A stretch of 64,000 nt of DNA from Streptomyces sp. H27-C3 (GTDB taxonomy: Bacteria; Actinomycetota; Actinomycetes; Streptomycetales; Streptomycetaceae): positions 59,402 to 123,401 of the forward strand of contig NZ_JASITA010000021.1 in assembly GCF_030063415.1 (NCBI RefSeq), given 5' to 3'. Position numbers and translations under genes: made by a program. The notes beneath the pieces were generated by a model. The model was not told where the DNA came from. It ran no database searches and saw nothing but the letters and a program-made list of their open reading frames with translations. Positions 1-8,490 of this stretch are shown piece after piece (the stretch's first letter is position 1; every line of letters begins with the position of its first letter).

Positions 1-100
1 GGGTGCGGCGGGCCACCAGGCGGCGGGCGGTGGCCAGGCCGATCTCGGACGTACCGCCGAGGACGAGCAGGGACTGCGGGGTGCCGAAGGCGTCCTTCAT
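1..100 (-). CDS. dprE2: decaprenylphosphoryl-2-keto-arabinose reductase-like SDR (5' part only)
   Basis: Only the first 33 codons lie in the window; the gene runs off the left edge. The N-terminus carries a short-chain dehydrogenase nucleotide-binding start (LLVLGGTSEIGLATARRL), the TGxxxGxG-type Rossmann motif with GGTSEIG. In mycobacteria DprE2 reduces the keto intermediate made by DprE1 to decaprenylphosphoryl-arabinose. The assignment rests on position: the gene follows dprE1 by about 30 bp on the same strand, as in mycobacteria. The ATG at 100 is preceded by AGGAG at a good distance. The fold is clear; the substrate is inferred from context. Confidence 0.75.
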   Translation of the reverse strand, partial: MKDAFGTPQSLLVLGGTSEIGLATARRLVARRT

Positions 101-130
101 GAGGAATCTCCTGGAACTCGGTGAATTCGG

Positions 131-1489
131 TCAGAGGGAGAGGCGGCGTGAGAGGTCCGAGGTGAAGAGCGAACCGGGGTCCAATTCGGCGCGCAGCGCG
201 CGGAATTCAGCCAGCCGCGGATACATCCGCGCCAGCATTTCGGGGCGCAGCCGCGCGTCCTTGGCCAGATAGACCCGGCCGTCGGCGCCCGCGACCTCCT
301 CGTCCAGCTCGTCGAGAAACGCCCCGAGCCCCGGCATGTTCGCGGGGATGTCCAGCGCCAGCGTCCAGCCGGGCAGCGGGAAGGACAGCCAGCCGGGGTC
401 GCCCTCCCCGAACCGCTTGAGAACGGCGAGGAACGACGGGCACCGGCGCTCCGAGATGCGCCGCACGATCCGGCGCAGCGTCTCCTCCTGCCCGTACCCG
501 ACGACGAACTGGTACTGGACGAACCCGCCGCGCCCGTAGATCCGGTTCCAGTGCGGAACGCCGTCCAGCGGGTGGAAGAACGTCGACAGCTTCTGGAGCT
601 CGCCGACCCGCGAACGCGGCGCCCTGCGGTACCAGAGCTCGTTGAACAGGCCCACCGAGGACCGCCCCAGCAGCCCTTCGGGTACGAAGGCGGGCGCGGC
701 CGGGAGCCGGCCGGGGCGGAACGCGAGCGGAGCGCGGCGGGCGCGCGCCGGGAGCGCGTCCAGCGGCGCGTGCTCCCCCCGGGTCAGGACCGAGCGCCCC
801 ATCGCCGCGCCGCGCGCCAGGAGGTCGATCCAGGCGACCGAGTAGCGGTAGCGGTGGTCGGTGGCGGTGAGCCTGGCCATCAGGTCGTCCAGATCAGTGG
901 CCCGTTCGGTGTCCACCGACATCAACGAGGTCTCGACGGGCAGGAGTTGGATCGTGGCGGCGAGGATCACGCCCGTCAGTCCCATCGCGCCCGCCGTCGC
1001 GTCGAAGAGCCCGGTGCCTGCCGGGACCGTGCGTACCTCACCGTCCGCGGTGAGGAGTTCGAACGACAGGACGTGACGGCAGAAGGAGCCCGAGCCGTGG
1101 TGGTTCTTGCCGTGGATGTCCGCGCCGATCGCGCCGCCCACGGTCACATAGCGGGTCCCGGGCGTCACCGGCACGAACCAGCCGAGCGGCAGCAGCACCT
1201 CCATCAGCCGGTGCAGACTCACGCCCGCTTCGCACACCACGACGCCCGTACGGGCGTCGACCGTATGGACGCGGTTCAGGCCGGTCATATCGAGGACGGA
1301 CCCGCCCGCGTTCTGCGCGGCGTCGCCGTACGCCCGGCCGAGGCCGCGGGCGATGCCACCGCGTGCGCCGAGCGTCCCGCAGGCGCGGACGGCGGCTGCC
1401 GCCTCCTCGTACGTACGCGGGCGGACCAGGCGGGTGGTCGTCGGGGCGGTGCGGCCCCAACCGGTCACTGAGACGGTGTCGACAGACAT
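131..1489 (-). CDS. dprE1: decaprenylphosphoryl-beta-D-ribose 2'-oxidase-like FAD enzyme (DprE1)
   Basis: A 452-residue VAO-family flavoenzyme expected to oxidise the C2' hydroxyl of polyprenyl-phosphoryl-ribose, the first half of epimerisation to the arabinose donor. The N-terminal FAD_binding_4 domain shows the RPRTYEEAAAAVR and GLGRAYGDAAQ segments; the C-terminal part keeps YLAKDAR, whose Lys matches the catalytic Lys418 of the mycobacterial enzyme. The segment matching GWNICVDFP of M. tuberculosis reads GWTLALDIP, so the cysteine targeted by benzothiazinones is Ala here. The frame is open to 1588, but homologues begin at MSVDTVSVTGWGRT, hence the start at 1489. Neither start has a strong ribosome-binding site. 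Probably cotranscribed with dprE2. Confidence 0.85.
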   Translation of the reverse strand: MSVDTVSVTGWGRTAPTTTRLVRPRTYEEAAAAVRACGTLGARGGIARGLGRAYGDAAQNAGGSVLDMTGLNRVHTVDARTGVVVCEAGVSLHRLMEVLLPLGWFVPVTPGTRYVTVGGAIGADIHGKNHHGSGSFCRHVLSFELLTADGEVRTVPAGTGLFDATAGAMGLTGVILAATIQLLPVETSLMSVDTERATDLDDLMARLTATDHRYRYSVAWIDLLARGAAMGRSVLTRGEHAPLDALPARARRAPLAFRPGRLPAAPAFVPEGLLGRSSVGLFNELWYRRAPRSRVGELQKLSTFFHPLDGVPHWNRIYGRGGFVQYQFVVGYGQEETLRRIVRRISERRCPSFLAVLKRFGEGDPGWLSFPLPGWTLALDIPANMPGLGAFLDELDEEVAGADGRVYLAKDARLRPEMLARMYPRLAEFRALRAELDPGSLFTSDLSRRLSL

Positions 1490-1679
1490 GACGATGACCG
1501 TATCGCTCGCAACTGTTCCATTTGAGCAAAAGGTCCCCTTCGGGCCCGCCGGGCTGAGCGAAACGGGTGATTGAGGGGGTGTTGTCATTAATATCCCCGA
1601 TTAGTGGGCTTTATCGATGAGAGTCGCCCTCGGCCTGCGTCCGATCCACCGGGCCACCGCTACCGAAGAGGGGTGACAG

Positions 1680-2228
1680 ATGCGAGACGTCGATCGCCGT
1701 CTGCTGTCGGCGATGCGGGACTGTGGAACAGACCCGCACCTGGCCGCCGCCGCACGCGGCCTCTCCTGGTGCGGTGAGCACGGAGCCGTCTGGATCGCCG
1801 CCGGACTCGTGGGCGCCGCCGCCGACTGGGAGCGCCGCGACGCCTGGCTGCGCGGTACGGCCCTCATCGGCGCCGCGCACCTGGCGAGCATGGCCGTCAA
1901 ACTGGCCGTACGCCGCCCCCGCCCCCAACTGCCCTCCCGGGAACCCCTGGTGCGTACCGCGGGCCTGCACTCCTTTCCCAGCTCGCACGCCACGTCGGCG
2001 GCGGCAGCCGTGGTCGCCTTCGGCGCGCTGACCCCGCTGGGCAGACACGTCGTACCGCCGCTGGCCGCCGCGATGTGCGTGTCCCGGCTCGTCGTCGGGG
2101 TCCACTACCCGACGGACGTGGTGGCGGGCGCGCTGCTCGGCGGGGTGATGGCCGCGCTGGGGGCGGCGTGGATGACAGGACCGGCAGGGCTACCGGCCAT
2201 CGTCGACGGGAGAGCCGCCCATGTCTGA
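1680..2228 (+). CDS. PAP2-family membrane phosphatase
   Basis: A 182-residue membrane phosphatase. The three PAP2 motifs are all visible: KLAVRRPRP (KxxxxxxRP), FPSSHATSA (PSGH variant) and SRLVVGVHYPTDVV (SRxxxxxHxxxD). In mycobacteria the equivalent gene (Rv3807c) sits beside the UbiA-type phosphoribosyltransferase and is proposed to dephosphorylate decaprenyl-phosphoryl-5-phosphoribose. The same adjacency here supports that role. The start has GAAGAGGGG upstream. Its stop overlaps the ubiA start by 8 bp, so the two are translationally coupled. The phosphatase family is certain; the exact substrate is inference. Confidence 0.85.
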   Translation: MRDVDRRLLSAMRDCGTDPHLAAAARGLSWCGEHGAVWIAAGLVGAAADWERRDAWLRGTALIGAAHLASMAVKLAVRRPRPQLPSREPLVRTAGLHSFPSSHATSAAAAVVAFGALTPLGRHVVPPLAAAMCVSRLVVGVHYPTDVVAGALLGGVMAALGAAWMTGPAGLPAIVDGRAAHV

Positions 2229-3225
2229 GCGCACCACCACAGCAGCCACCGCGGAGGCCGCAGCGGGGGTGACCACGACAGCCGCCGCGCTCGTCGAGCG
2301 GCCCGTACACGCCACACCGGCGTCCGGGCCCGGACGCCGCCCGCTCGGCCTGCCCGCCGGGCTGCTGCGCACCGCACGGCCCCGCCAGTGGGTCAAGAAC
2401 GCCCTCGTGGTGGCCGCGCCCGCCGCCGCCGGAGAGCTGGCATCCCGGCACGCCCTCACCCAACTGATTCTGGTCTTCGTGCTGTTCACGGCAGCCGCGT
2501 CCGCCGTGTACCTGATCAATGACGCGCGCGACGCCGAGGCCGACCGCGCGCACCCCGTCAAGTGCCGCCGCCCCGTCGCCGCCGGTCAGGTGCCGGTGTC
2601 CGTCGCGTACGGCGTCGGCGGGCTGCTCGCCGTCCTGGTCCCCGTCGCCGCCGCGCTGCTGTGCAACCCGATGACGGCCGCGCTGCTCGCGGCGTACGTC
2701 CTGATGCAACTCGCCTACTGCGTCTCGCTCAAACACGTCCTCGTCGTCGACCTGGTCGTCGTCACCACCGGTTTCCTGATGCGCGCGATGATCGGCGGGG
2801 TGGCCCTGTCCATCCCGCTCTCCCGCTGGTTCCTGATCACCGCCGGGTTCGGCGCGCTCTTCATGGTGTCCGCCAAGCGCTACTCGGAAGCCGTGCACAT
2901 GGCAGACAAGGGCGGCGCGACGCGGGCGCTGCTCAGCGAATACACCACCGGCTACCTGCGCTTCGTATGGCAGCTCGCGGCCGGTGTCGCCGTACTCGGG
3001 TACTGCCTGTGGGCGCTGGAGAGCGGCGGCACGGCCAACGGCAGCCTGCTGCCCTGGCGCCAGCTGTCGATGATCGCCTTCATCCTCGCCGTGCTGCGCT
3101 ACGCCGTCTTCGCCGACCGGGGCACGGCGGGCGCCCCCGAGGACGTGGTCCTGCGCGACAGGGCGCTGGCGGTGATCGGGCTCGTATGGGTGGCGATGTA
3201 CGCGCTGGCGGTCGCGGACCTGTGA
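2221..3225 (+). CDS. ubiA: UbiA-family decaprenyl-phosphate phosphoribosyltransferase
   Basis: A 334-residue polytopic prenyltransferase resembling Rv3806c, which moves 5-phosphoribose from PRPP to decaprenyl phosphate, the entry step of the DPA pathway. The UbiA signature NDxxDxxxD is present at residues 100-108 (LINDARDAEADR), and a basic second motif follows TM helices in the AKRYSEA region. A 45-residue Ala/Thr-rich cytoplasmic extension precedes the first helix. It overlaps the PAP2 gene by 8 bp and the GtrA gene by 4 bp, so this is one operon. Divergent to dprE1-dprE2, it completes the set for making a polyprenyl-phosphoryl pentose. Confidence 0.88.
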   Translation: MSERTTTAATAEAAAGVTTTAAALVERPVHATPASGPGRRPLGLPAGLLRTARPRQWVKNALVVAAPAAAGELASRHALTQLILVFVLFTAAASAVYLINDARDAEADRAHPVKCRRPVAAGQVPVSVAYGVGGLLAVLVPVAAALLCNPMTAALLAAYVLMQLAYCVSLKHVLVVDLVVVTTGFLMRAMIGGVALSIPLSRWFLITAGFGALFMVSAKRYSEAVHMADKGGATRALLSEYTTGYLRFVWQLAAGVAVLGYCLWALESGGTANGSLLPWRQLSMIAFILAVLRYAVFADRGTAGAPEDVVLRDRALAVIGLVWVAMYALAVADL

Positions 3226-3671
3226 GGGTGAGCGGCACGCCACGGGCGAGCAGGCGGGAGATCGGCGGCTTCGCCGCCGTCGGGCTGTGCGCGTACACCG
3301 CCGACCTGGGGCTCTTCATCTGGCTGCGCGGGCCCCTCGGCTGGGACCCGCTCAGCGCGAAGGCCGTCGCGTTCCTGGCCGGCTGCGCGGTCGCGTACGT
3401 CGGCAACGCGGTCGGCACCTACCGGGGGAGGGCCGCGCAGGTCTCCAGACTCCGCCAGTACGGGATCTTCTTCGCCGTCAATGTCGCCGGCGCTCTGGTG
3501 CAGCTGCTGTGCATCGGCGTCTCGCACTACGGCCTCGGGCTCACCTCGCCTCGGGCCGACACACTCTCCGGAGCGGTCGTCGGCATGGGGCTCGCCACCT
3601 GCCTGCGTTTCTGGGGCACACGGACGCTGGTTTTCCGCTCGGAGGGTAGAGGGACTTCATGGACTGGTTGA
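3222..3671 (+). CDS. GtrA-family membrane protein
   Basis: A 149-residue four-helix membrane protein of the GtrA/DPMS family, which typically moves or presents polyprenyl-linked sugars across the membrane. The motif EIGGFAAVGLCAYTADL at the first helix, followed by YVGNAVGTYRGR, is characteristic. The GTG at 3222 overlaps the ubiA stop as GTGA; GTG 3228 is an alternative. The 3' end overlaps the next gene by 13 bp. Co-occurrence with UbiA suggests flipping or handling of the pentose-phosphoryl-prenol; this is inference. Confidence 0.8.
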   Translation: MRVSGTPRASRREIGGFAAVGLCAYTADLGLFIWLRGPLGWDPLSAKAVAFLAGCAVAYVGNAVGTYRGRAAQVSRLRQYGIFFAVNVAGALVQLLCIGVSHYGLGLTSPRADTLSGAVVGMGLATCLRFWGTRTLVFRSEGRGTSWTG

Positions 3672-4603
3672 AGAAGCTGCCTGTCATCGGCCCTTTGGTG
3701 ACGCGGCTGATGACCACGCACGCGTGGCGCACGTACGAAACCCTCGATCGGGTGCACTGGTCCCGGCTGGCCGCCGCGATCACGTTCATCAGTTTCCTGG
3801 CGCTCTTCCCGCTGATCACCGTGGCCGCCGCGATCGGCGCAGCGCTGCTCTCCGCCGATCGGCTCAAGAGCCTGGAGGACAAGTTGTCCGACCAGGTGCC
3901 CGGCATCGCCGATCAGCTCGACCTCGGCTCCCTGGTGGACAACGCGGGCACCGTCGGACTCGTCGCCGGCGCGCTGCTCCTGTTCACCGGCATCGGCTGG
4001 GTCGGCTCCATGCGGGAATGCCTGCGGGCCGTGTGGGAGCTGGACGACGACGAGGGCAACCCGTTGCTGCGCAAGCTCAAGGACGGCGGTGTGCTGCTCG
4101 GCCTCGGCGCGGTCGGGCTCGCCTCGATGGCCGCCTCCTCCATCGGGTCGACCGCCGTCGGCTGGACCGCCGACCAACTCGGCATCTCGGAGAGCGGCGC
4201 GGGCGGAGTGCTTCTCCAGATCCTCGCACTCGCGCTCGCGGTCGCCGCGGACTTCGTCCTGCTGCTCTACATCCTGACCCTGCTGCCGGGAGTGCACCCG
4301 GCCAGGCACCGGCTGATCACCGCCGGGCTCATCGGCGCGGTCGGCTTCGAGCTGCTCAAGCTGCTGCTCGGCGGCTATATGAAGGGCATCGCGGCGAAGA
4401 GCGTGTACGGCGCCTTCGGGGTGCCGATCGCACTCCTGCTGTGGATCAGCTTCACCGCGAAGCTGCTGCTGTGCTGCGCCGCCTGGACGGCGACACGGCA
4501 CAGCAGCGAACGCGACGCCGAGGCCCCGGAGACGACCGGGACCGAAGCGGAGAGTGTCAGCGGCGGCGGCGCCCCAGGGCGGCCAGCGGCCAGCGCCGGT
4601 TGA
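3659..4603 (+). CDS. YihY/BrkB-family membrane protein
   Basis: A 314-residue integral membrane protein of the YihY/virulence factor BrkB family, with about six hydrophobic helices. Family hallmarks include RLAAAITFISFLALFPL near residue 37 and the later VYGAFGVPIALLLWI segment. The last 35 residues are an acidic, Gly/Pro-rich cytoplasmic tail. It overlaps the GtrA gene by 13 bp and ends the plus-strand operon, running 47 bp into the converging carboxypeptidase gene. The family has no settled biochemical role; transport or cell-envelope functions have been proposed. Confidence 0.82.
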   Translation: MDWLKKLPVIGPLVTRLMTTHAWRTYETLDRVHWSRLAAAITFISFLALFPLITVAAAIGAALLSADRLKSLEDKLSDQVPGIADQLDLGSLVDNAGTVGLVAGALLLFTGIGWVGSMRECLRAVWELDDDEGNPLLRKLKDGGVLLGLGAVGLASMAASSIGSTAVGWTADQLGISESGAGGVLLQILALALAVAADFVLLLYILTLLPGVHPARHRLITAGLIGAVGFELLKLLLGGYMKGIAAKSVYGAFGVPIALLLWISFTAKLLLCCAAWTATRHSSERDAEAPETTGTEAESVSGGGAPGRPAASAG

Positions 4604-5798
4604 TCAGGAGCACACCGGCGGCGAGCAGCACCAGCGCGCCGCCCGAGATGGCGAGCGCGATCCCGACGCCGCTGGCCCCACCGTCCGTCGCGGCGAGCTC
4701 CGAGGGACCCACGTGGTTGGCCGAGTCCTGGCCGGCCGGCGGGGCGCCCTTGGTGCTGCCGGTCTTCGCCGACTTGGGCGCGACCAGCTCACCGACCGGG
4801 GTGACCTTCCCGGCCGCGGCGAAGCCCCAGTCGAGGAGACGCGCGCTCTCCTTGTAGACGGCGTGGCTCTCGTTCGCCGACGGGTTCATGACGGTGACGA
4901 GCAGCACCCGCTCGCCGCGCTGCGCGACCCCGGTGAAGGTCGTCCCCGCATGCGTGGTGCTGCCGTTCTTGACGCCCGCGATGCCCTTGTACGGCTCGAT
5001 GCCCGCATCGCCCGTCAGCAGGCGGTTGGTGTTCTGGATCCCGAAGCTCCCGCGCTTCTTCCCCTTCTTCTCTTCACCCGGGAACTGCGCGCTCGCCGTT
5101 GACGCGTACTCGCGGAAGTCCTTCTTCTGCATTCCACTGCGGGCGATGAGCGTCAGGTCGTACGCGCTGCTGACCTGGTCCTTGGCGTCGTAACCGTCGG
5201 GCGACACCACATTCGTGTCCAGCGCCTGGAGCTCCTCGGCGTGCTTCTGCATGTCCCGAACGGTCTGGGGCACGCCGTCGTTCATCGCGGACAGCACATG
5301 CACCGCGTCATTGCCCGAGCGCAGGAACACCCCGAGCCACAGGTCGTGGACCGTGTAGGTCTGGTCCTCCTTGATGCCGACCAGGCTGCTGCCCTCGCCC
5401 ATGCCCGCGAGGTCGGAGTCCTTGACCTTGCGGATCTGCGTCTTGGGCAGCCGGGGCAGCACGGTGTCCGCGAAGAGCATCTTCATGGTGGAGGCGGGCG
5501 GCAGCCGCCAGTGGGCATTGTTCGCGGCGAGCACGTCGCCCGTCTGGGCGTCCGCGACGATCCATGAACGGCCGCTCAGCTCCATGGGCAGGACCGGGGC
5601 GCCCGCCCCCAGCTTCACCTGCACACCCGGGCTGCCCAGCTGGGTCCCGCCGACCGTGGACATCGCGGCCGGCGGTTTCGGGTGCTTCTTGGCGCCGGGC
5701 TTGTCGTCCGCGGGGGCCGCGTGCGCGGGTGCGGCGAAGAGAGCGGGAAGCAGCGCGGCGGAGAGGACCGTCAGAGCGGTCTTTTTAACGGCAGACAC
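4557..5798 (-). CDS. dacA: D-alanyl-D-alanine carboxypeptidase (S11, DacA-like)
   Basis: A secreted, membrane-anchored low-molecular-weight penicillin-binding protein that trims the terminal D-Ala of peptidoglycan stem peptides. From the GTG at 5798 it has a signal peptide (VSAVKKTALTVLSAALLPAL, cleavage near AHAAPA). The SxxK serine is in PPASTMKM, the SxN in FLRSGNDA, and the third motif reads KNGST, where many relatives have KTG. A C-terminal helix followed by RRWPLAALGRRRR anchors the protein. An in-frame ATG at 5825 is an alternative that would lengthen the n-region by nine residues. The frame stays open further upstream, but no homology supports that. Confidence 0.85.
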   Translation of the reverse strand: MSAVKKTALTVLSAALLPALFAAPAHAAPADDKPGAKKHPKPPAAMSTVGGTQLGSPGVQVKLGAGAPVLPMELSGRSWIVADAQTGDVLAANNAHWRLPPASTMKMLFADTVLPRLPKTQIRKVKDSDLAGMGEGSSLVGIKEDQTYTVHDLWLGVFLRSGNDAVHVLSAMNDGVPQTVRDMQKHAEELQALDTNVVSPDGYDAKDQVSSAYDLTLIARSGMQKKDFREYASTASAQFPGEEKKGKKRGSFGIQNTNRLLTGDAGIEPYKGIAGVKNGSTTHAGTTFTGVAQRGERVLLVTVMNPSANESHAVYKESARLLDWGFAAAGKVTPVGELVAPKSAKTGSTKGAPPAGQDSANHVGPSELAATDGGASGVGIALAISGGALVLLAAGVLLINRRWPLAALGRRRR

Positions 5799-5919
5799 GC
5801 ACGAGAACGTACATGGCTCGACCATGGAACCCGACACGGCGGGGGTGACCCGCCGCGCTCGCCGCCGGGACGGCCCACCCCGGAGCAGCGGGCCTGGCGA
5901 CAGTGGCGATACTGAGCTC

Positions 5920-6180
5920 ATGAAGCTCAGCCGCCCCGTCTCCTGGTTCCTGCTCGCCTTCGGGGTGTGGAGCTGGTTCATCTGGATCACTTTCGTCAAG
6001 AACCTGTGGAAGGACGGCAGCGGGCTCGCTTTTGACGACGCGGGTGACCCGACCACGTACTTCTGGGTGCATCTGCTGCTCGCGATTACTTCCTTTCTCC
6101 TGGGGACGGTCGTTGGGGTGCTCGGGTTCCGTGGAGTGCGGTATCTGCGCCGCGAGCGCACCCAGGCGCAGACGTGGTAG
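5920..6180 (+). CDS. small two-helix membrane protein (SCO4848 family)
   Basis: An 86-residue membrane protein: helix 1 near residues 5-27 (SWFLLAFGVWSWFIWITFV), a polar loop (KDGSGLAFDDAGDPTTYFW) and helix 2 near 47-70, then a basic tail LRRERTQAQ. It matches what I recall as the SCO4848 family, lying in streptomycetes between a carboxypeptidase and a metallophosphoesterase, the order seen here. It overlaps the next gene by 7 bp, so the two are coupled. Function unknown. Confidence 0.78.
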   Translation: MKLSRPVSWFLLAFGVWSWFIWITFVKNLWKDGSGLAFDDAGDPTTYFWVHLLLAITSFLLGTVVGVLGFRGVRYLRRERTQAQTW

Positions 6181-7544
6181 TCGTCGGCGTTCTTCTCGGG
6201 CTCGTGGTCGTGGCCCTGCTGGCCGGGGTGCACTGGTACGTGTGGCGGCGGCTGGTCCGCGACACGACGGCGCCGGCCGGCCGGCCGCGCCGGGCGGGCA
6301 CCGTGACCCTGGTGGTGCTGCCGCTGCTGATGCTGGGCGCGCTCGTCTCGGGGCGCGCGGGTGCGCCGTTCTGGTTCCAGCAGGTGGTCGCGTGGCCGGG
6401 GTACCTGTGGCTGGCCGTGCTGCTCTATCTGACGCCGGCCCTGCTGGTGGGCGAGGCGGTACGGCCGCTGCTGCGGCGGGTGCCGGCGCGGCGGGACGCG
6501 GGTGCGGGTGTCGGCTCCTCACCGGTCCCGGTCGTCCCGCCCGTTCCCGAGGCGGCTCAGGCCGGACCGGACGCGGGGTCCGACGTCGCGCCGGACGCCG
6601 GGGCCAACACCACGGGTGCGGTGACGGCGTTGGCCCGCCGAGCGGGCACGAACACGGACGCCGACACCGACACCGCCGTACGAACTTCCGCGCCTGCGGG
6701 CACGACCCTGGCGCAGGGCCCCACCCGGCGGCTCTTCGTGTCGCGGGTGGTCGGCGGGGCCGCCGCCGCCGCCGCGCTCGGCACCGTCGGCTACGGGACG
6801 TACGGCGTACTGCGCGGTCCGCGCGTGAAGCGGGTCACCGTGCCGCTCGCCAAACTCGCGCGCGGCGCCCACGGGTTCAGGATCGCCGTCGTCAGCGACG
6901 TCCACCTCGGGCCGGTCCTCGGGCGCGCGCACACCCAGCGCATCGTCGACACCATCAACGCGACCCAGCCCGACCTGGTGGCCGTCGTCGGCGACCTCGT
7001 CGACGGCAGCGTCGCCGACCTGGGGTCCGCCGCCGAGCCGCTCGCCGGGCTCAAGTCCCGCCACGGCACGTACTTCGTCACCGGCAACCACGAGTACTTC
7101 TCGGGGGCCGGCGAGTGGGTCGACCACGTCCGTGAGCTCGGCATGCGGCCCCTGGAGAACGACCGCGTCGAGATCGCCGGCTTCGACCTCGCCGGGGTCA
7201 ACGACATCGCGGGCGAATCCGAGGGCCAGGGCCCCGACTTCGTACGGGCGCTGGGTGACCGGGACCGCAGCCGCGCGTCGGTGCTCCTCGCGCACCAGCC
7301 CGTCGTCATCCACGACGCGGTCCGCTACGACGTCGGCCTCCAGCTGTCCGGACACACCCACGGCGGCCAGCTCTGGCCGGGCCCGCTGATCGCGGCGCAG
7401 GCCAATCCGACCCTCGCGGGCCTGGAGCGGTACGGCGACACACAGCTGTACGTCTCGCGCGGCGCGGGTGCCTGGGGGCCTCCGGTACGGGTCGGCGCGG
7501 ACTCCGACATCACGGTTGTGGAGCTCGCTTCGAAGCAGGCGTGA
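6174..7544 (+). CDS. membrane-anchored metallophosphoesterase
   Basis: A 456-residue protein with about three N-terminal membrane helices, a long low-complexity linker rich in Ala, Asp and Thr (residues about 115-185), a further hydrophobic segment after TRRLFVSRVVGG, and a C-terminal calcineurin-like phosphoesterase domain. All metal-binding motifs are present: DVHLG, GDLVDG, GNHEYF and GHTHGGQ. The closest named relatives are YkuE/YaeI-type lipid-associated phosphoesterases. It starts with GTG overlapping the upstream membrane protein by 7 bp. A strong hairpin follows the stop. Substrate unknown. Confidence 0.85.
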   Translation: MVVVGVLLGLVVVALLAGVHWYVWRRLVRDTTAPAGRPRRAGTVTLVVLPLLMLGALVSGRAGAPFWFQQVVAWPGYLWLAVLLYLTPALLVGEAVRPLLRRVPARRDAGAGVGSSPVPVVPPVPEAAQAGPDAGSDVAPDAGANTTGAVTALARRAGTNTDADTDTAVRTSAPAGTTLAQGPTRRLFVSRVVGGAAAAAALGTVGYGTYGVLRGPRVKRVTVPLAKLARGAHGFRIAVVSDVHLGPVLGRAHTQRIVDTINATQPDLVAVVGDLVDGSVADLGSAAEPLAGLKSRHGTYFVTGNHEYFSGAGEWVDHVRELGMRPLENDRVEIAGFDLAGVNDIAGESEGQGPDFVRALGDRDRSRASVLLAHQPVVIHDAVRYDVGLQLSGHTHGGQLWPGPLIAAQANPTLAGLERYGDTQLYVSRGAGAWGPPVRVGADSDITVVELASKQA

Positions 7545-7548
7545 GAGG

Positions 7549-7593
7549 CCCTTCCGGCGTGGAGACGAAGGTGTGTCTCACTCGCCGGAAGGG
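7549..7593 (+). terminator. hairpin terminator after the metallophosphoesterase gene
   Basis: Five bases after the stop, an 11-bp perfect stem CCCTTCCGGCG / CGCCGGAAGGG encloses a second 5-bp stem GAGAC / GTCTC. There is no U-run, as is common in Streptomyces. It probably ends the operon. Confidence 0.7.
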
Positions 7594-7722
7594 TGTCTGC
7601 GCGGTACAACTTCCCCTTCCACATGTGTAGTTCGTGTGATTGGGTGAGCTTCGTCACGGGGGGCCGACCTGCGGATTTTCCGCACGCCGGCCAGGGGTGG
7701 GGCGACGAAGAGAGCACGGCAG

Positions 7723-8490
7723 ATGCGGTCGATCCGGGTTCGGATTCTGGCAACGTGCGTCATAGTTCTGGGGGCCGGAGTGGGTGGCTGGCAGCTGCTG
7801 CCGACCAGTGGCGACAGCCCAGGGCCATCAAGGTCGGGACGACGGACCAAGTATCCGGTCTCGACCCCGCCGGGTCGTACGACGCCGGTTCCTGGTCGCT
7901 CTACAGCAACCTGTACCAGTCGCTGCTGACCTTCGAGCCGGGCTCCGCCGTGCCGGTCCCCGACGCCGCGAGCAGCTGCCGCTTCCTCGGCGAGAAGCTC
8001 CGCACGTACCAGTGCGAACTGCGCGAGGACCTGACCTTCTCCAACGGCGACGCGCTCACCGCGCAGGACGTCAAGTACTCCTTCGACCGGATGCGGACGG
8101 TCGACGTCGGGGACGCGTCCAGCCCCAAGGCCCTGTTCGAGTCACTGGCTTCGGTCAAGGCCAGCGGAAACAGGATCACCTTCACCCTGCGCACCGGCGA
8201 CGCCACCTTCCCGTTCAAGGTGGCCACCGGCGCGGGTGCGATCGTCGACCACACCGAGTACTCGGCGAAGCAACTGCGCACCGGAGACACGGTGGTGGCG
8301 TCCGGCCCGTACGTCCTCAAGGAGTACAAGGCCGGTGTCAGCGCCCGGTTGGAGCCCAATCCCTCGTACAAGGGGGCGTTGAAGAAGACCGGGACGCCCA
8401 TCGAGATCCGGTACTACAAGGAGGCGGAGCAGCTCAACGCGGCGTGGAAGGCCAAGCAGGTCGACGTATCGCACCGGCAGATGCCGCCGC
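7723..8490 (+). pseudogene. peptide ABC transporter substrate-binding protein, frameshifted and truncated
   Basis: Homology starts at the ATG at 7723 with a signal or anchor segment (MRSIRVRILATCVIVLGAG) and continues after a -1 event near 7819 in another frame with AIKVGTTDQVSGLDPAGSY, the family 5 solute-binding fold start. Further family blocks follow: REDLTFSNGDALTAQDVKYS and VASGPYVLKEY. At VDVSHRQMPP (about 8490) the gene breaks off and a repeat element follows, so only the first half of the usual 500-plus residues remains. No permease genes are adjacent. Both lesions argue for a pseudogene; a sequencing error could explain the frameshift but not the truncation. Confidence 0.75.

Noticed and set aside
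1897..3243. Long minus-strand frame opposite PAP2 and ubiA
   Set aside because: Composition is that of antisense high-GC DNA, while the plus strand has clear family motifs.
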